In this document: positions 44,862 to 54,612 of the stretch, piece by piece
How positions within the stretch are numbered: the first letter of the stretch is position 1
Layout: the number at the start of each line of letters is the position of its first letter
Assembly: GCF_016820445.1 (NCBI RefSeq)
Contig: NZ_JADHDT010000005.1
Coordinates: forward strand, 285,591 to 349,590
Direction: 5' to 3'
DNA length: 64,000 bases
DNA from: Sphingomonas beigongshangi
GTDB taxonomy: Bacteria; Pseudomonadota; Alphaproteobacteria; Sphingomonadales; Sphingomonadaceae
The notes under the pieces: model-generated
Told to the model about the DNA's origin: nothing
Databases searched by the model: none
The model's input: the letters and a program-made list of their open reading frames with translations, nothing else
Program-made: the position numbers and the translations under genes

Positions 44862-47477
44862 TCAGTAGCGGAAGCTGGCCTGTAGCAAGACCTCGCGCCC
44901 ACGCGCCACGACGCCGCGCTGTTCGCCCTGCGTCAGCGGAACGCTGGTGCCGCCGGTGCGATCGCCCGCGAACAGCAGATAATATTTGTTGGTGAGGTTG
45001 CGCCCGATCAGCGACAGTTGCCACCGGCCGTCGTCGGCGCCGATGCGGGCGCTGGCGTTGAACCGCCAGAACGCGTCTTGGCGCGACGCGGGCGCGAAGG
45101 CGTCGCTGGCGTAATAGCTCGAACTGTAGAAGGTGTCGCCGGTGACGCCGAATTCGAGGTCGCGGCCCGTCGGCACGGTCAGCTCGAAGCCGGCGTTGCC
45201 AGTGACGTCGGGCGAGCGGGCCGGCGCGCGACCGTCGAGCACCTGTTGCAGGACCGGCGTGCCCGCAGCGGTGAGCTGGCGGTTGCCGGCGGCATTGGTG
45301 ACGAACGAGCATCCCGGCGGCGCGGCGGCGGTCAGCGCGACCGCAGCAGGAATCGTGTAGCCGTAGCACTGGCCGGTATAGTCGCGGAAGCGGTTGTGGA
45401 CATAGGCGATCGCGCCGTGCAGCCGCAGCATGCGCGTGGCATCGAACGACGCCTCCAACTCGGCGCCGCGCTGGCGCACCTGTCCGGCATTGCTGATCTG
45501 GAAGCGGATCGTGCTGGCGTCGTATTGGGTGACCTGGAGGTTACGGAAGTTGTAGTCGAACGCCGAGGCGGTGAGCCGCAGCCGGCGGTTGAACAGCTCG
45601 CCTTTCGCGCCCGCCTCGACCCCCTTCACCGTTTCGGAACCGAAGTCGATATCGGCAAGTGTCGTGCTGGTCTGGATCGGACTTGTGATACCGAACCCAC
45701 CCGATTTGAAACCGGTCTTGTATGCGACGTAGAGCGTCGAATTGGCGACGGGGTGATAGGACAAGGTCGCCTCGGGCGACACATTGTCGTCCTTGAACCG
45801 ACCCGCGAGGATGCCGGGTGTGGAGTCGGTCGACCCCGGAAACACGGTATTCGCCGTGTTGAACCGGCCGAGCGCGGTGTTGACGCCATAGAGGTTCTGG
45901 TTGCGGGTCAGCTTTTTTTCCGACGTGTAGCGGCCGCCGGCGGCGAGCTCGAGCCGCGGCAGGATCAGCCAGGTTGCCTGCGCAAAGGCGGAATAGGTCT
46001 TACCGGTGAGATAGGCGTCCTTGATGTAGGTCGTGACCTGGTCGGCTGCGGCATTGTAGCTGAGGTCGGCGCGGAAATTGGTATTATTGAACAAGGCGTC
46101 GCGCGTGCTGCCGTAGAAGGCGCCGAAGAGGAAGTTGACCGGCCCGTCGAACTTGGTCAGCAGGCGGAATTCCTGGCTGAAGCTCTCGTAGCTTGTATTT
46201 TCATAGGTGGTCAGCGCGTTGTCGACGGTGTGGGTCAACCCTGAGACGCTGCGATAGCGGTTGAAGATGCGCCCGGTCAGCGACGACAGCGTGAAGGCGT
46301 CGGAGTCGTATTTCATCACCAGCGACGCGGTGTAGGCGACGTTGACGCCGCGCGAGCGGTTGTCGCCGTGCAGTTGCGGGATGCGGTTAGCGATCGCGGG
46401 CACGATGTTGCTGAAGCTGGTCTGGTTGTCGGCACGGCAATCGCCGAACGGATCGACGACCCCGAACGAGCGTGGCCGCCCGTCGCTGCACGGGCCGATA
46501 TTCTGCGAGAAGGATCCGCCGCCCTGGTCGTGCGCGAGCAGCGCGAACAGCTTGGCGGTCGCCGAGAAATTGCTGACCGGTTTGTATTCCAGCGTCACCC
46601 GGCCCATCGTCTCGTCATCGCCGACACGGCGGTCGGGCGCGCCGGGCAGCGTGCCGGTCGAGGCGGGCAGCGCCGCGGGGAAGAACGGGTTCGGCGCGGC
46701 CTGCGCGTTGTTGTATAGCCAGCCCTTGGCATCGCGATACTTGATCGCGACGCGGCCACCCAGCGTGTCGGTGATCGGACCGGACACATGGCCTTCGCCC
46801 GACACCTCGTCCGCGACGAATTCGTAGCCGACGCGGCCGCCGACCTCGAACCGGTCGGTAGGGCCGGCGGTGGTGATCGAGATCACGCCGGCCGGACTGT
46901 TCTTGCCGAAGAACAGCGCCTGCGGACCTTTCAGCACCTCGACCTGCTGAATGTCGAAGAAACCCAAGGTCGCGACGCGGCCCGACGACGACTGGATACC
47001 GTCGATCGCCACGGATACGGGTTGTTCGTAGCCGACCTGCGTCGGCGGCGAGCTGATGCCGCGGATCGCGATCGAACCGCCGCCGATCGTGCGATAGTTG
47101 CTGACGATCACCGTGGGCGTCAGTTCGCCGATCTTGGTGAGGTCGGTCGCATTGTATTTGCCGATGTCGGCGGCGGACAGCACCGAGACGGCGACGGGCA
47201 CGTCGAGCAGCCCTTCCTTGCGGAGGCGGGCGGTGACGACGATGTCGCCGCCGGCATCGAGCGGCGCCGGCGTGGTGGCCTGATCCTGCGGCCGGGTCGC
47301 GGCGGACTGGGCGGCAGCGTCTGGAACGGCCGGCGCCGAGGTGGCGTCGGGCACGGGGACGGGTGTTGCGGCGGCTGCCATCGTGGTCTGCGCCGCTGCT
47401 GTGCCTGCTATCAATGCCGGCATGGCTACCGCTGCCAACGCAGTCAAACGGACCGATCGATACGAACGAACCCTCAT
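44862..47477 (-). CDS. TonB-dependent outer membrane receptor
   Basis: 871 residues. Signal peptide (VRLTALAAVAMPALIAGTAAAQ), an Ala/Pro-rich linker, then the plug beginning IVVTARLRKEGLLDVPVAVSVLSAADI, with VEVLKGPQALFFGKNSPAGVISITT, and a 22-strand-type barrel ending in VLLQASFRY with terminal aromatic residue. It should import the island's substrate. GGAGGAGG precedes the ATG. The TetR operator at 47612-47629 overlaps its predicted -35. Similar receptors are abundant in sphingomonads that degrade plant or aromatic compounds. Confidence 0.9.
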   Translation of the reverse strand: MRVRSYRSVRLTALAAVAMPALIAGTAAAQTTMAAAATPVPVPDATSAPAVPDAAAQSAATRPQDQATTPAPLDAGGDIVVTARLRKEGLLDVPVAVSVLSAADIGKYNATDLTKIGELTPTVIVSNYRTIGGGSIAIRGISSPPTQVGYEQPVSVAIDGIQSSSGRVATLGFFDIQQVEVLKGPQALFFGKNSPAGVISITTAGPTDRFEVGGRVGYEFVADEVSGEGHVSGPITDTLGGRVAIKYRDAKGWLYNNAQAAPNPFFPAALPASTGTLPGAPDRRVGDDETMGRVTLEYKPVSNFSATAKLFALLAHDQGGGSFSQNIGPCSDGRPRSFGVVDPFGDCRADNQTSFSNIVPAIANRIPQLHGDNRSRGVNVAYTASLVMKYDSDAFTLSSLTGRIFNRYRSVSGLTHTVDNALTTYENTSYESFSQEFRLLTKFDGPVNFLFGAFYGSTRDALFNNTNFRADLSYNAAADQVTTYIKDAYLTGKTYSAFAQATWLILPRLELAAGGRYTSEKKLTRNQNLYGVNTALGRFNTANTVFPGSTDSTPGILAGRFKDDNVSPEATLSYHPVANSTLYVAYKTGFKSGGFGITSPIQTSTTLADIDFGSETVKGVEAGAKGELFNRRLRLTASAFDYNFRNLQVTQYDASTIRFQISNAGQVRQRGAELEASFDATRMLRLHGAIAYVHNRFRDYTGQCYGYTIPAAVALTAAAPPGCSFVTNAAGNRQLTAAGTPVLQQVLDGRAPARSPDVTGNAGFELTVPTGRDLEFGVTGDTFYSSSYYASDAFAPASRQDAFWRFNASARIGADDGRWQLSLIGRNLTNKYYLLFAGDRTGGTSVPLTQGEQRGVVARGREVLLQASFRY

Positions 47478-47586
47478 GTCATCCTCCTCCAGCGCGGCGC
47501 GTCTATCCGGCGCGACCTCCAGTTTTGGATGATCCGCCGGCACCGCTGGCCGGAATGAAGCGCTCGACTCCTTTTCCGACGTTGGA

Positions 47587-47629
47587 AAGCTACGCTTGGG
47601 ATCGACGTATTGTCAACATTGTTGTTGAC
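47587..47629 (-). promoter_or_regulatory. Operator and promoter of the receptor-thiolase unit
   Basis: GTCAACA-TTGT-TGTTGAC at 47612-47629 is a perfect palindrome. On the minus strand its end forms the -35 TTGACA (47611-47616), followed at 17-18 bases by GTAGCT/TAGCTT (47587-47593). Binding of a repressor here would block the promoter directly. The same site occurs in two other promoters of the island. Confidence 0.7.
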
Positions 47630-47709
47630 TGATCCTGCGGCGATATTCGCCGATGCCGCGGCGATATGCGAAGCGACACCCCCGCCATGCGACGCGGGGC
47701 CGAATGATT

Positions 47710-47727
47710 GTCTACGATAGTGTTGAT
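47710..47727 (-). promoter_or_regulatory. Degenerate copy of the island operator
   Basis: GTCTACG-ATAG-TGTTGAT has the same 7-4-7 layout with one change from GTCAACR in the left arm and one from TGTTGAC in the right. It lies 98 bases further upstream of the receptor promoter. Possibly a weak auxiliary site; it may also be chance. Confidence 0.3.
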
Positions 47728-47749
47728 AGTATTCCGGCGATGTCGGCGG

Positions 47750-48523
47750 CTAGTCGAGAATGGCGACGGCCCGCGTCCAGCCGGCCGAGGCCGCGCGGAC
47801 CTTGACCGGGAAGCAGGCGATGGTGAACCCGGTCGAGGGCAGCCGTTCGAGGTTGTGCAATTTCTCGATATGGCAATAGCCGATCGTGCGGCCGGCCTTG
47901 TGCCCCTCCCAGATCAGCGCGGCATCGCCGCTCGCGGCATAAGCGGCGGCGGTGTGGACGAACGGAGCATCCCAGCTCCAGCCGTCGGTGCCGGTGACAC
48001 GCACCCCGCGCGCGGTCAGGTATAAAGTGGCGTCGCGTCCCATGCCGCAGCCGGAGGCGACATAATCGTCGTGCCCGAACCGTGCGCCGGCGCGCGTGTT
48101 GACGACGACGATCTCCAGCGGTGACAGCGTGTGGCCGATCCGCGCGAGTTCCGCCTCGACATCGGCGGCGGTGACGACATAGCCGTCGGGAAAATGGCGG
48201 AAGTCGAGCTTCACGCCGGGCTGGAAGCACCAGTCGAGCGGCACTTCGTCGATGGTGATCGCGCGGCGGCCGCCATCCATCGTCGAAGCGTAATGATATG
48301 GCGCGTCGAGGTGCGTGCCATTGTGCGTGGTGAGATTCACCCGCTCGATCGCCCACGCCTCGCCATCGGGAAGGTCGTCGGCGGTCAGCCCGGGGAAGAA
48401 ACCGAGCAGGCCCGGCACCGACGCGGCATGATCGATATAGTCGATCGACGGGCCGTAGCCGGGGGGATCGGACAGGACGTCGTTTTCGAGAAAGACCGAC
48501 AGGTCGAGGATCGTGCGGGGCAT
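47750..48523 (-). CDS. Cyclase-family metal-dependent hydrolase
   Basis: 257 residues. The metal motif HNGTHLDAPYHY (about residues 69-80) is the HxGTHxD signature of the cyclase/kynurenine-formamidase superfamily; DLSVFLENDVLSDPPGY opens the domain and ACFPVKVRAASAGWTRAVAI closes it, both typical. Members hydrolyse amides, esters or cyclic diketones. It is the last gene of the eight-gene operon, 4 bases after BKACE. The substrate cannot be deduced. Confidence 0.82.
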   Translation of the reverse strand: MPRTILDLSVFLENDVLSDPPGYGPSIDYIDHAASVPGLLGFFPGLTADDLPDGEAWAIERVNLTTHNGTHLDAPYHYASTMDGGRRAITIDEVPLDWCFQPGVKLDFRHFPDGYVVTAADVEAELARIGHTLSPLEIVVVNTRAGARFGHDDYVASGCGMGRDATLYLTARGVRVTGTDGWSWDAPFVHTAAAYAASGDAALIWEGHKAGRTIGYCHIEKLHNLERLPSTGFTIACFPVKVRAASAGWTRAVAILD

Positions 48524-48527
48524 GATG

Positions 48528-49454
48528 TCAGAACTCCACCCGGTCGCCACCCTTGAGGCCGAGCATCGCGCGCGCCTCCGTCGGGGTGGCGGGTTCGTGT
48601 CCCATCTCGGCGAGGATGCGGACGATCTTGGCGACCTGTTGCGCGTTCGAGGTGGCGGCGACGCCGCGTTCGATGAACAGGCTGTCCTCCAGCCCAACGC
48701 GGACGTGGCCGCCCATCAGCGCCGCCTGCGTCAGGAACGGCATCTGGTGCCGCCCCGCCGCCAGCACGGACCATTGATAGGCGTCGCGGCCGAACAGGCG
48801 ATCGGCGGTCGCCTTCATGAACATCAGGTTTTCGAGGTCGGGACCGATGCCGCCGAGGATGCCGAAGATCATCTGGATGAAGAACGGCGGTTCGACGATC
48901 CCCGCATCGACGAAATGCGCGAGGTTGTAGAGGTGGCCGACGTCGTAGCATTCATGTTCGAACTTCGTACCGCGTTCGCGCATCGTCGTGATGATGCCTT
49001 CGATGTCGCGGAAGGTGTTGCGGAAGATATAGTCGTCGGAATTGAGGACATAGTCCTTCTCCCACGCATGTTTCCACGTCGCGATCCGCCGGCCCGCGCC
49101 GTGAAAGGCGAAGTTGATGCTTCCCATGTTGAGCGAGCACATCTCGGGCGCGAAGCGGGTCGCGGCGGCCAGCCGGTCGGCGAGCGGCATCGTCGCCGAG
49201 CCGCCGGTCGTTAGGTTGACGACCGCGTCGGTGCGCTGGCGGATGACCGGCAGGAAGCGCGCATAGACATCGGGATCGCCGGTCGGCTGCCCCGTCTCGG
49301 GCACCCGGGCGTGGAGATGGAGGATCGCGGCGCCGGCCTCCGCCGCGTCGATCGCCTGGGTGGCGATCTCGTCCGGCGTCACCGGCAGCGCGTCCGACAT
49401 GCTGGGTGTGTGCGCGCCGCCGGTGACGGCGCAGGTGATGATGACCTTGGCCAT
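48528..49454 (-). CDS. Beta-keto acid cleavage enzyme (BKACE)
   Basis: 308 residues of the BKACE/Kce (DUF849) family: KVIITCAVTGGAHTPSMSDALPVTPDEIATQAIDAAEAGAAILHLHAR in family form with two Zn-binding His in HLHAR, then NLTTGGSATM, GHVRVGLEDSLF and GVAATSNAQQV. These zinc enzymes condense a beta-keto acid with acetyl-CoA to give acetoacetate and a new acyl-CoA. Here it may remove a short keto-acid fragment produced in the pathway. Substrate type is set by residues I cannot interpret without alignment. Confidence 0.88.
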   Translation of the reverse strand: MAKVIITCAVTGGAHTPSMSDALPVTPDEIATQAIDAAEAGAAILHLHARVPETGQPTGDPDVYARFLPVIRQRTDAVVNLTTGGSATMPLADRLAAATRFAPEMCSLNMGSINFAFHGAGRRIATWKHAWEKDYVLNSDDYIFRNTFRDIEGIITTMRERGTKFEHECYDVGHLYNLAHFVDAGIVEPPFFIQMIFGILGGIGPDLENLMFMKATADRLFGRDAYQWSVLAAGRHQMPFLTQAALMGGHVRVGLEDSLFIERGVAATSNAQQVAKIVRILAEMGHEPATPTEARAMLGLKGGDRVEF

Positions 49455-49464
49455 GTCAGCCCTT

Positions 49465-50262
49465 TCATCCGCGGTGTCGGTTGATCAGGTCGCGGTGCAG
49501 GCCCAGGCGGTCGCCCGACACCTGCGCCCGCGTCACCCGGCCCTCGGCGGTATCGATCATCGCTGCCAGCCGCAGGACAACGGGCTCGCCCACCAGCGCT
49601 GCATCGATGTCGGTAAAGCCGCCGGTGTAGCGGCCGTCGCAGACGATGTGGCATGCCGCGCGCGGCCCTGCGGTGAAGAGGTGCGAGAGCGTCGCCGTCT
49701 CGACCGCGACCAGATCGTCAAAGGACGGACCGTCGACCAATACCGCTTCGGTCGCCGGATCGGTATGCCATCGCGGCAGCCAGTCGCGCACGATTGTGTC
49801 GGTATCGGTGTCGGGCGGCAGGACGGGGCGGTCCCAGGGCGCGAGCGCGGGCGGTTCAACCGGATCGGCGATACCGCTCTTCAACTGGCGTTTGCGCGCG
49901 AAATAATCCTCCTCCGCCCAACCGTGAGACAGGCGATCGCCCGACAGGCGGAACAGCGTGATCCCGCGCCACGCCGCCATGCGGCCGTCATCGCGCAGGG
50001 AGGCGCCGTGTTCGGTGAAGCGCATCGCCACGCCCTCGGTCCCAAGGATCGTGTCGTGGACGGTGACGGTGAGGCCGGGGAACTGGTCGAGCTGCGCCAC
50101 GGTCGCGGGCAGATAGCGGTCGTCGCGCCCGTCGAAGAGATGGCCGCCGATCGACAGGCGATAGGCGGGATCCATCACCCAGGCGACGGCGGAGGGATCG
50201 TGCGCGGTCAGGAAATCGATCGCGAACCCGCGCAGCGCGCGCGCCTGTGGCGACGGCGTCAT
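49465..50262 (-). CDS. SnoaL/NTF2-like two-domain protein
   Basis: 265 residues with two repeated cone-shaped domains. The first (about 1-125) has AVAWVMDPAYRLSIGGHLFDGRD, VTVHDTILGTEGVAMRFTEHG, GRMAAWRGITLFRLSGDRLSHGWAEEDY, a SnoaL pattern; the second (about 130-262) is a weaker repeat. Such folds host isomerases, hydratases and polyketide cyclases. Start ATG overlaps the ligase stop (ATGA). In this operon an isomerase, or hydratase, of a ring intermediate is plausible but unproven. Confidence 0.7.
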   Translation of the reverse strand: MTPSPQARALRGFAIDFLTAHDPSAVAWVMDPAYRLSIGGHLFDGRDDRYLPATVAQLDQFPGLTVTVHDTILGTEGVAMRFTEHGASLRDDGRMAAWRGITLFRLSGDRLSHGWAEEDYFARKRQLKSGIADPVEPPALAPWDRPVLPPDTDTDTIVRDWLPRWHTDPATEAVLVDGPSFDDLVAVETATLSHLFTAGPRAACHIVCDGRYTGGFTDIDAALVGEPVVLRLAAMIDTAEGRVTRAQVSGDRLGLHRDLINRHRG

Positions 50263-51776
50263 GCCGCACCCTCGCGGTTACTATCGAGCGCTCGCAGGTC
50301 GTTCTTCAGGATCTTGCCCGAGGCGGTCTGCGGCAGTGCGCCGACGAAGCGGATCGAGGTCGGGCATTTGTAATGCGCGAGGCGAGTGCGGGTATAGGCG
50401 ATCATCTCTGCCTCCTGCGGGTCGGCACCGACGCGGGGCACGACATAGGCGCGCGGCGTCTCGCCCCATTTGGGGTGCGGCACGCCGATCACGGCGACCT
50501 GGCCGACATCGGGATGCGCGCCGAGCACGTTCTCGATCTCGGTCGGATAGACGTTCTCGCCACCCGACACGATCATGTCCTTGTAGCGATCGTGGATGAA
50601 GACGAAGCCGTCTGGATCGCGATAGGCGGCGTCACCGGTCCTGAGCCAGCCATCGGGCGTGACGGCCGCGGCGGTGTCGTCGGGCTTGCGCCAATAGCCC
50701 AGCATGACCATTCCCGACCGAATGCGGATTTCGCCGACCTCGCCGACGCCGACCGGGCGTTCGGTTGCGGGATCGACCAGCGCAAGCTCGACCCAGGGCA
50801 GGGGCTTGCCGCACGAACGCAGCCGGTCTGGCGTCGGGCCGTCGGGATCGTGCTCGGCGGGGGGCAAGGTAATGACGGTGCCCGCGGTCTCGGTCGCGCC
50901 ATAGGCATGGCTGAACTCGCAGCCGAACAGCGCCAGCGCACGGCGCAGCAGCGGCTCGCCGATCGGTGCGGCGCCGTAGAGGATGCGGCGCAGCCCCTTG
51001 GGCGCCACGCCGCCCGCCTCGACATGATCGACCAGCCGCTGCACCACCGTCGGCACGAAGAAGGCGTGGGTGACGTGATGCTGGTCGATCGTCGCGGCGA
51101 TGCTCGCAGGATCGAGCCGGTCGAGCAGCACCGTATGCCCGCCCTGGCTCAGCGCCATCATGCCATAGCCGATGCCGCCGATATGGAAGAGCGGCATCGC
51201 CACGAGGTTGACGCTGTCCGACGTGAAATCCCACGCCTCGCGCGCCATCTGCGCGACATAGGACAGGTTCGCCTGGCTGATGAGCACGCCCTTGGGCAGG
51301 CCCGTCGTGCCCGACGTGTAGAGTAGCAGCGTCGGCGCATGTAAATCGACGGCGATGTCGGGCAGCATGGGCGACGCAGCGTCGCGCAGTGTGGCGAGCG
51401 TTACGAGGTCGATCTTGTTGACGATCCCGCCCGCGACCTTGTCGGCCAACCTATCCTGCACCAGCAACAGCGTCGGTTCGCCATCGGCCAGGATCGTGGC
51501 AATCTCGCCCGCCGCCAGCCGCCAGTTGAGCGGCATCATGATCGCGCCGATCTTCGCGCAGGCATAGGCCAGTTCGTAGAAGACCGTGCCCGTATGCGAC
51601 AGCAGTGCGACCCGATCCCCCTCCGTGACGCCGTGTGCGAGCAGCACGTTCGCCAGTTGCGTGCTGCGCCGGTCGAGGTCGGCGAAGGTCAGCCGCTCAT
51701 CCTCGCAGGCGAGGCACGGCGCTTCCGGCGTCGCGGCGGCGAACCGGCGCATCAGCGCGAGCAGGGTCGGCTGCAT
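50259..51776 (-). CDS. Acyl-CoA ligase (AMP-forming)
   Basis: 505 residues. ANL motifs: LLLYTSGTTGLPKGVLISQ (about 160-178), AYGATETAGTV, DGWLRTGDAAYRDPDGFVFIHDRYKDMIVSGGENVYPTEIE in family form, and the catalytic Lys in QTASGKILKNDL. It activates a carboxylic acid released earlier in the pathway (for example from an ester or lactone) as CoA thioester. Second ANL enzyme in the window; it is more like FadD3/benzoate-CoA type ligases than the enzyme at 3348. Confidence 0.9.
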   Translation of the reverse strand: MQPTLLALMRRFAAATPEAPCLACEDERLTFADLDRRSTQLANVLLAHGVTEGDRVALLSHTGTVFYELAYACAKIGAIMMPLNWRLAAGEIATILADGEPTLLLVQDRLADKVAGGIVNKIDLVTLATLRDAASPMLPDIAVDLHAPTLLLYTSGTTGLPKGVLISQANLSYVAQMAREAWDFTSDSVNLVAMPLFHIGGIGYGMMALSQGGHTVLLDRLDPASIAATIDQHHVTHAFFVPTVVQRLVDHVEAGGVAPKGLRRILYGAAPIGEPLLRRALALFGCEFSHAYGATETAGTVITLPPAEHDPDGPTPDRLRSCGKPLPWVELALVDPATERPVGVGEVGEIRIRSGMVMLGYWRKPDDTAAAVTPDGWLRTGDAAYRDPDGFVFIHDRYKDMIVSGGENVYPTEIENVLGAHPDVGQVAVIGVPHPKWGETPRAYVVPRVGADPQEAEMIAYTRTRLAHYKCPTSIRFVGALPQTASGKILKNDLRALDSNREGAA

Positions 51777-51787
51777 CGCTCGGCCCC

Positions 51788-52969
51788 TCAATAGCTTTTG
51801 GGCAGCCCGAGGCTGTGTTGGGCGACATGGTTCAGGATCATCTCGCGACTGACCGGCGCGGTCTTGTGCAGGCGGGCGATGAACCACAGGTCGGCGAGGC
51901 CGTATTCGTAGCTGAGGCCGTTTCCGCCATGCACCTGGATCGCCTGGTCCAGCGCCTTCAGCGAGGCGTCGGCGGCGGCGAATTTGGCCATGTTCGATGC
52001 CTCTGCCGCGTCCTCCTGCAGGTCGAACAGCTGCGCGGCGCGGGCGTTGAGCAGGCGTGCGGCCTGGACGTGGACATAGGCTTCGGCGAGCGGGTGCGAG
52101 ACGCCCTGATGCTGCCCGATCGGCACGCCCCACACCGATCGATCGCGGGCATATTGCGCCGCCTGGTTGAGCGCGAACCGCGATATGCCGTTGTTGATCG
52201 CCGCAGCCGATATGCGTTCGGGGTTCAGCCCGACGAACACCTGCTTCAAGCCCGCCCCACGCCGACCGATCAATGCGCCGGCATCGAGCGCGATGTTGTC
52301 GTAGAAGGTCGTGAATTGCTTCTCCGGTGTCATTACCGCGGCCTCGATCGGCTGGTAGCTCAGCCCTGCGATGTCGGTCGGCAGCAGGAACAGCGACAAG
52401 GCGGAGCGGCCGTCGCCCGTTTCCATCTCGGGATCGCGCGCGACGACCATCACCGCGTCCGACACGTCGATCCCCGACGTCCAGTATTTGGCACCGTTGA
52501 GCAGGAAGCCTTCGCCGTCCGACACGACCTGGGTCTTGACCTTGTGGGTGTTCGATCCCGCGTCGGGCTCGGTGATCGCAAAGCAGATTTTCCTGGTGCC
52601 CGCCGCGATGCCGGGCAGCCATTCGGCCTTCATTTCGGGCGTGCCATGGGTGGCGATGATCGGCGCGGTGATCGAGTTGATGACCAGTTGCAGCATCGGG
52701 CAGCCCTGGGCTGCGCACTCCTCGACTACGACATTATAGTCGGCGACCCCGCCGCCGCTGCCGCCGAATTCCTCGGGGATGTGGACGCCCAAAAACCCCG
52801 CCGCGCCGAGTTCGGCCCATAGAGCCTCGGGCTCCTCGCCGCGCTTCACGCAGTCCTGGTAATATTTGCGCCCGAATTTGCTGACCAAGCGGCCGACGCT
52901 CTCGCGCAATTCGCGATGGTGATCGGCGGTATCGACCAGAGGCGAGAAGAACATGGGCTGTGCAGACAT
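51788..52969 (-). CDS. Acyl-CoA dehydrogenase
   Basis: 393 residues. Signatures are ICFAITEPDAGSNTHKV (FAD/substrate loop), WTSGIDVSDAVMVVAR, and the C-terminal AIQVHGGNGLSYEYGLADLWF. It introduces an alpha-beta double bond in acyl-CoA with electrons passed to ETF. Gene order upstream of the ligase and downstream of the hydroxyacyl-CoA dehydrogenase, with 11 and 25 base gaps, shows one operon. Confidence 0.92.
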   Translation of the reverse strand: MSAQPMFFSPLVDTADHHRELRESVGRLVSKFGRKYYQDCVKRGEEPEALWAELGAAGFLGVHIPEEFGGSGGGVADYNVVVEECAAQGCPMLQLVINSITAPIIATHGTPEMKAEWLPGIAAGTRKICFAITEPDAGSNTHKVKTQVVSDGEGFLLNGAKYWTSGIDVSDAVMVVARDPEMETGDGRSALSLFLLPTDIAGLSYQPIEAAVMTPEKQFTTFYDNIALDAGALIGRRGAGLKQVFVGLNPERISAAAINNGISRFALNQAAQYARDRSVWGVPIGQHQGVSHPLAEAYVHVQAARLLNARAAQLFDLQEDAAEASNMAKFAAADASLKALDQAIQVHGGNGLSYEYGLADLWFIARLHKTAPVSREMILNHVAQHSLGLPKSY

Positions 52970-52994
52970 GCGGGCGCTTTCGTTAAAAGGGTGG

Positions 52995-53837
52995 TCAGGC
53001 GGGCCAGTCGAAGAAACCGCGGCCAGTCTTGGCGCCGAGGCGACCCTCGGCGACCATCGCCGCGAGCAGGGCAGGGGGGGCGAAGCGGGGGCCATGCGCG
53101 GCCGCCAACGTGCGCGCGACCTCAAGCCGGACGTCGAGGCCGACGATGTCGCTGAGCCGCAGCGGCCCGACCGGGTGGCGGTACGCCAACACGGCGGCGC
53201 GATCGATATCCTCGGCGCTGGCGACGCCATCCTCCAGCATCCGCATCGCCTCGAGCGCGGCGGCGAAATCGAGGCGGCTGGTCGCGAAGCCGGGCACGTC
53301 GCGGACGGTGATCGTCTCCTTGCCGATCGCAGTGCCGAACGCCCGCGCCTGCGCCAGCGCGGCGTCGCTGGTGGCGGTGCCGCGGACGATCTCGAGCAGC
53401 TTGATCGACCAGACGGGGTTGAAGAAATGGAGGCCGAGGAACGTCGCGGGATCGCGCACGCTCTGGACCAGCGTATCGATCGACATCGCGCTGGTGTTAG
53501 TCGCGAGCAGGTGTGGCGTGCGGGCGGCGGCGCGCGCGAGCACGTCGCGCTTGAGGTCGAGGCGTTCGGGGACGGATTCGACGACCAACGGCAGGCCGGC
53601 GTCCAGCGCCTCGACCGTCGCGACGCGGATGACGCGCCTTGCGACCGCTTGCGCGGCATCGGCGTCGAGCTTGCCGCGCGTCACCGCGCCGTCCAGCGTT
53701 GTGGCGATCGTCCGCGTCATCGTCTCGGCGCGCGCGGCATCGGGTTCGACGACCTGGACGGTGCCGCCGGCCAGCGCCGCGACATAGGCGATGCCGACGC
53801 CCATCGTGCCACCGCCGATCACGGCCATATCCTGCAT
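52995..53837 (-). CDS. 3-hydroxyacyl-CoA dehydrogenase
   Basis: 280 residues. The NAD motif is MAVIGGGTMGVGIAYVAALAG; the catalytic His and Glu are in GLHFFNPVWSIKLLEIVRG; the C-terminal domain begins GKETITVRDVPGFATSRL and ends GAKTGRGFFDW. It oxidises the 3-hydroxyacyl-CoA from the hydratase encoded just upstream. GGAG lies 9 bases before the ATG at 53837. Confidence 0.92.
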   Translation of the reverse strand: MQDMAVIGGGTMGVGIAYVAALAGGTVQVVEPDAARAETMTRTIATTLDGAVTRGKLDADAAQAVARRVIRVATVEALDAGLPLVVESVPERLDLKRDVLARAAARTPHLLATNTSAMSIDTLVQSVRDPATFLGLHFFNPVWSIKLLEIVRGTATSDAALAQARAFGTAIGKETITVRDVPGFATSRLDFAAALEAMRMLEDGVASAEDIDRAAVLAYRHPVGPLRLSDIVGLDVRLEVARTLAAAHGPRFAPPALLAAMVAEGRLGAKTGRGFFDWPA

Positions 53838-53853
53838 CACGGCCAACTCCCTG

Positions 53854-54612
53854 CTATGCACCGCGCCATACCGGCGGACGTTTCTCGGCGAAGGCACGCG
53901 CGCCTTCCTGCGCATCGGCGGAGGCGAGCACCGCCTCGACCAGCCCGCGCTGGCGCTGCCACCGCTCGTCGAGCGCCCAGTCGGGCGACTCTGCCATGAT
54001 CCGCTTGCTCGCGAGCACCGACAGCGGAGCGTTGGCGGCGATGTCCTGCGCCAGCGCCAGCGCCGCCTCCAGCGCGCCGCCGGTCGGCGCGAGCCGGTTG
54101 ACCAAGCCCCAGCGATGCGCGGTCGGGGCATCCATCCGCCTTGCCGTCAGCGCATATTCCAGCGCGATCGCTGGCGGGATGCGCTCGCGCAGTCGCACCA
54201 GCCCGCCCGATCCGGCGACGAGGCCGCGAGCGACCTCGGGCAGGCCGAACATCGCGTCCTCGCCCGCGACGATCAGGTCGCACGCCAGCGCCAGCTCGCA
54301 TCCGCCGGCCAGCGCATACCCCTCGACCGCGGCGATCAGCGGCTTGGCGGGGGGCGCTTCGGTGACACCGGCGAAACCACGCCCCTCCAGCTCGGGGCGC
54401 TCGCCGGCGACGAACGCCTTCAGGTCCATCCCCGAACAGAAATTTCCGCCGGCGCCCGTCACGATACCGGCGCGCAGCGCGGGGTCGCGATCCAGCGTAT
54501 CGAGGGCCTCGGCAAGCGCGAGCGATACCGCACGGTTGACGGCGTTCCGCTGCGCCGGGCGATCGATCGTCATCACCAGCACCGCATCGTGGCGGTCGAC
54601 GCGCAGGCTCAT
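53854..54612 (-). CDS. Enoyl-CoA hydratase/isomerase
   Basis: 252 residues of the crotonase family. The oxyanion loops are AGGNFCSGMDLKAF (about 55-68) and YALAGGCELALACDLIVAGEDAMFGLPEVARGL in family form; Glu in GLPEVARG is at the catalytic position. It hydrates the enoyl-CoA made by the dehydrogenase. The ATG overlaps the monooxygenase stop by four bases. Confidence 0.9.
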   Translation of the reverse strand: MSLRVDRHDAVLVMTIDRPAQRNAVNRAVSLALAEALDTLDRDPALRAGIVTGAGGNFCSGMDLKAFVAGERPELEGRGFAGVTEAPPAKPLIAAVEGYALAGGCELALACDLIVAGEDAMFGLPEVARGLVAGSGGLVRLRERIPPAIALEYALTARRMDAPTAHRWGLVNRLAPTGGALEAALALAQDIAANAPLSVLASKRIMAESPDWALDERWQRQRGLVEAVLASADAQEGARAFAEKRPPVWRGA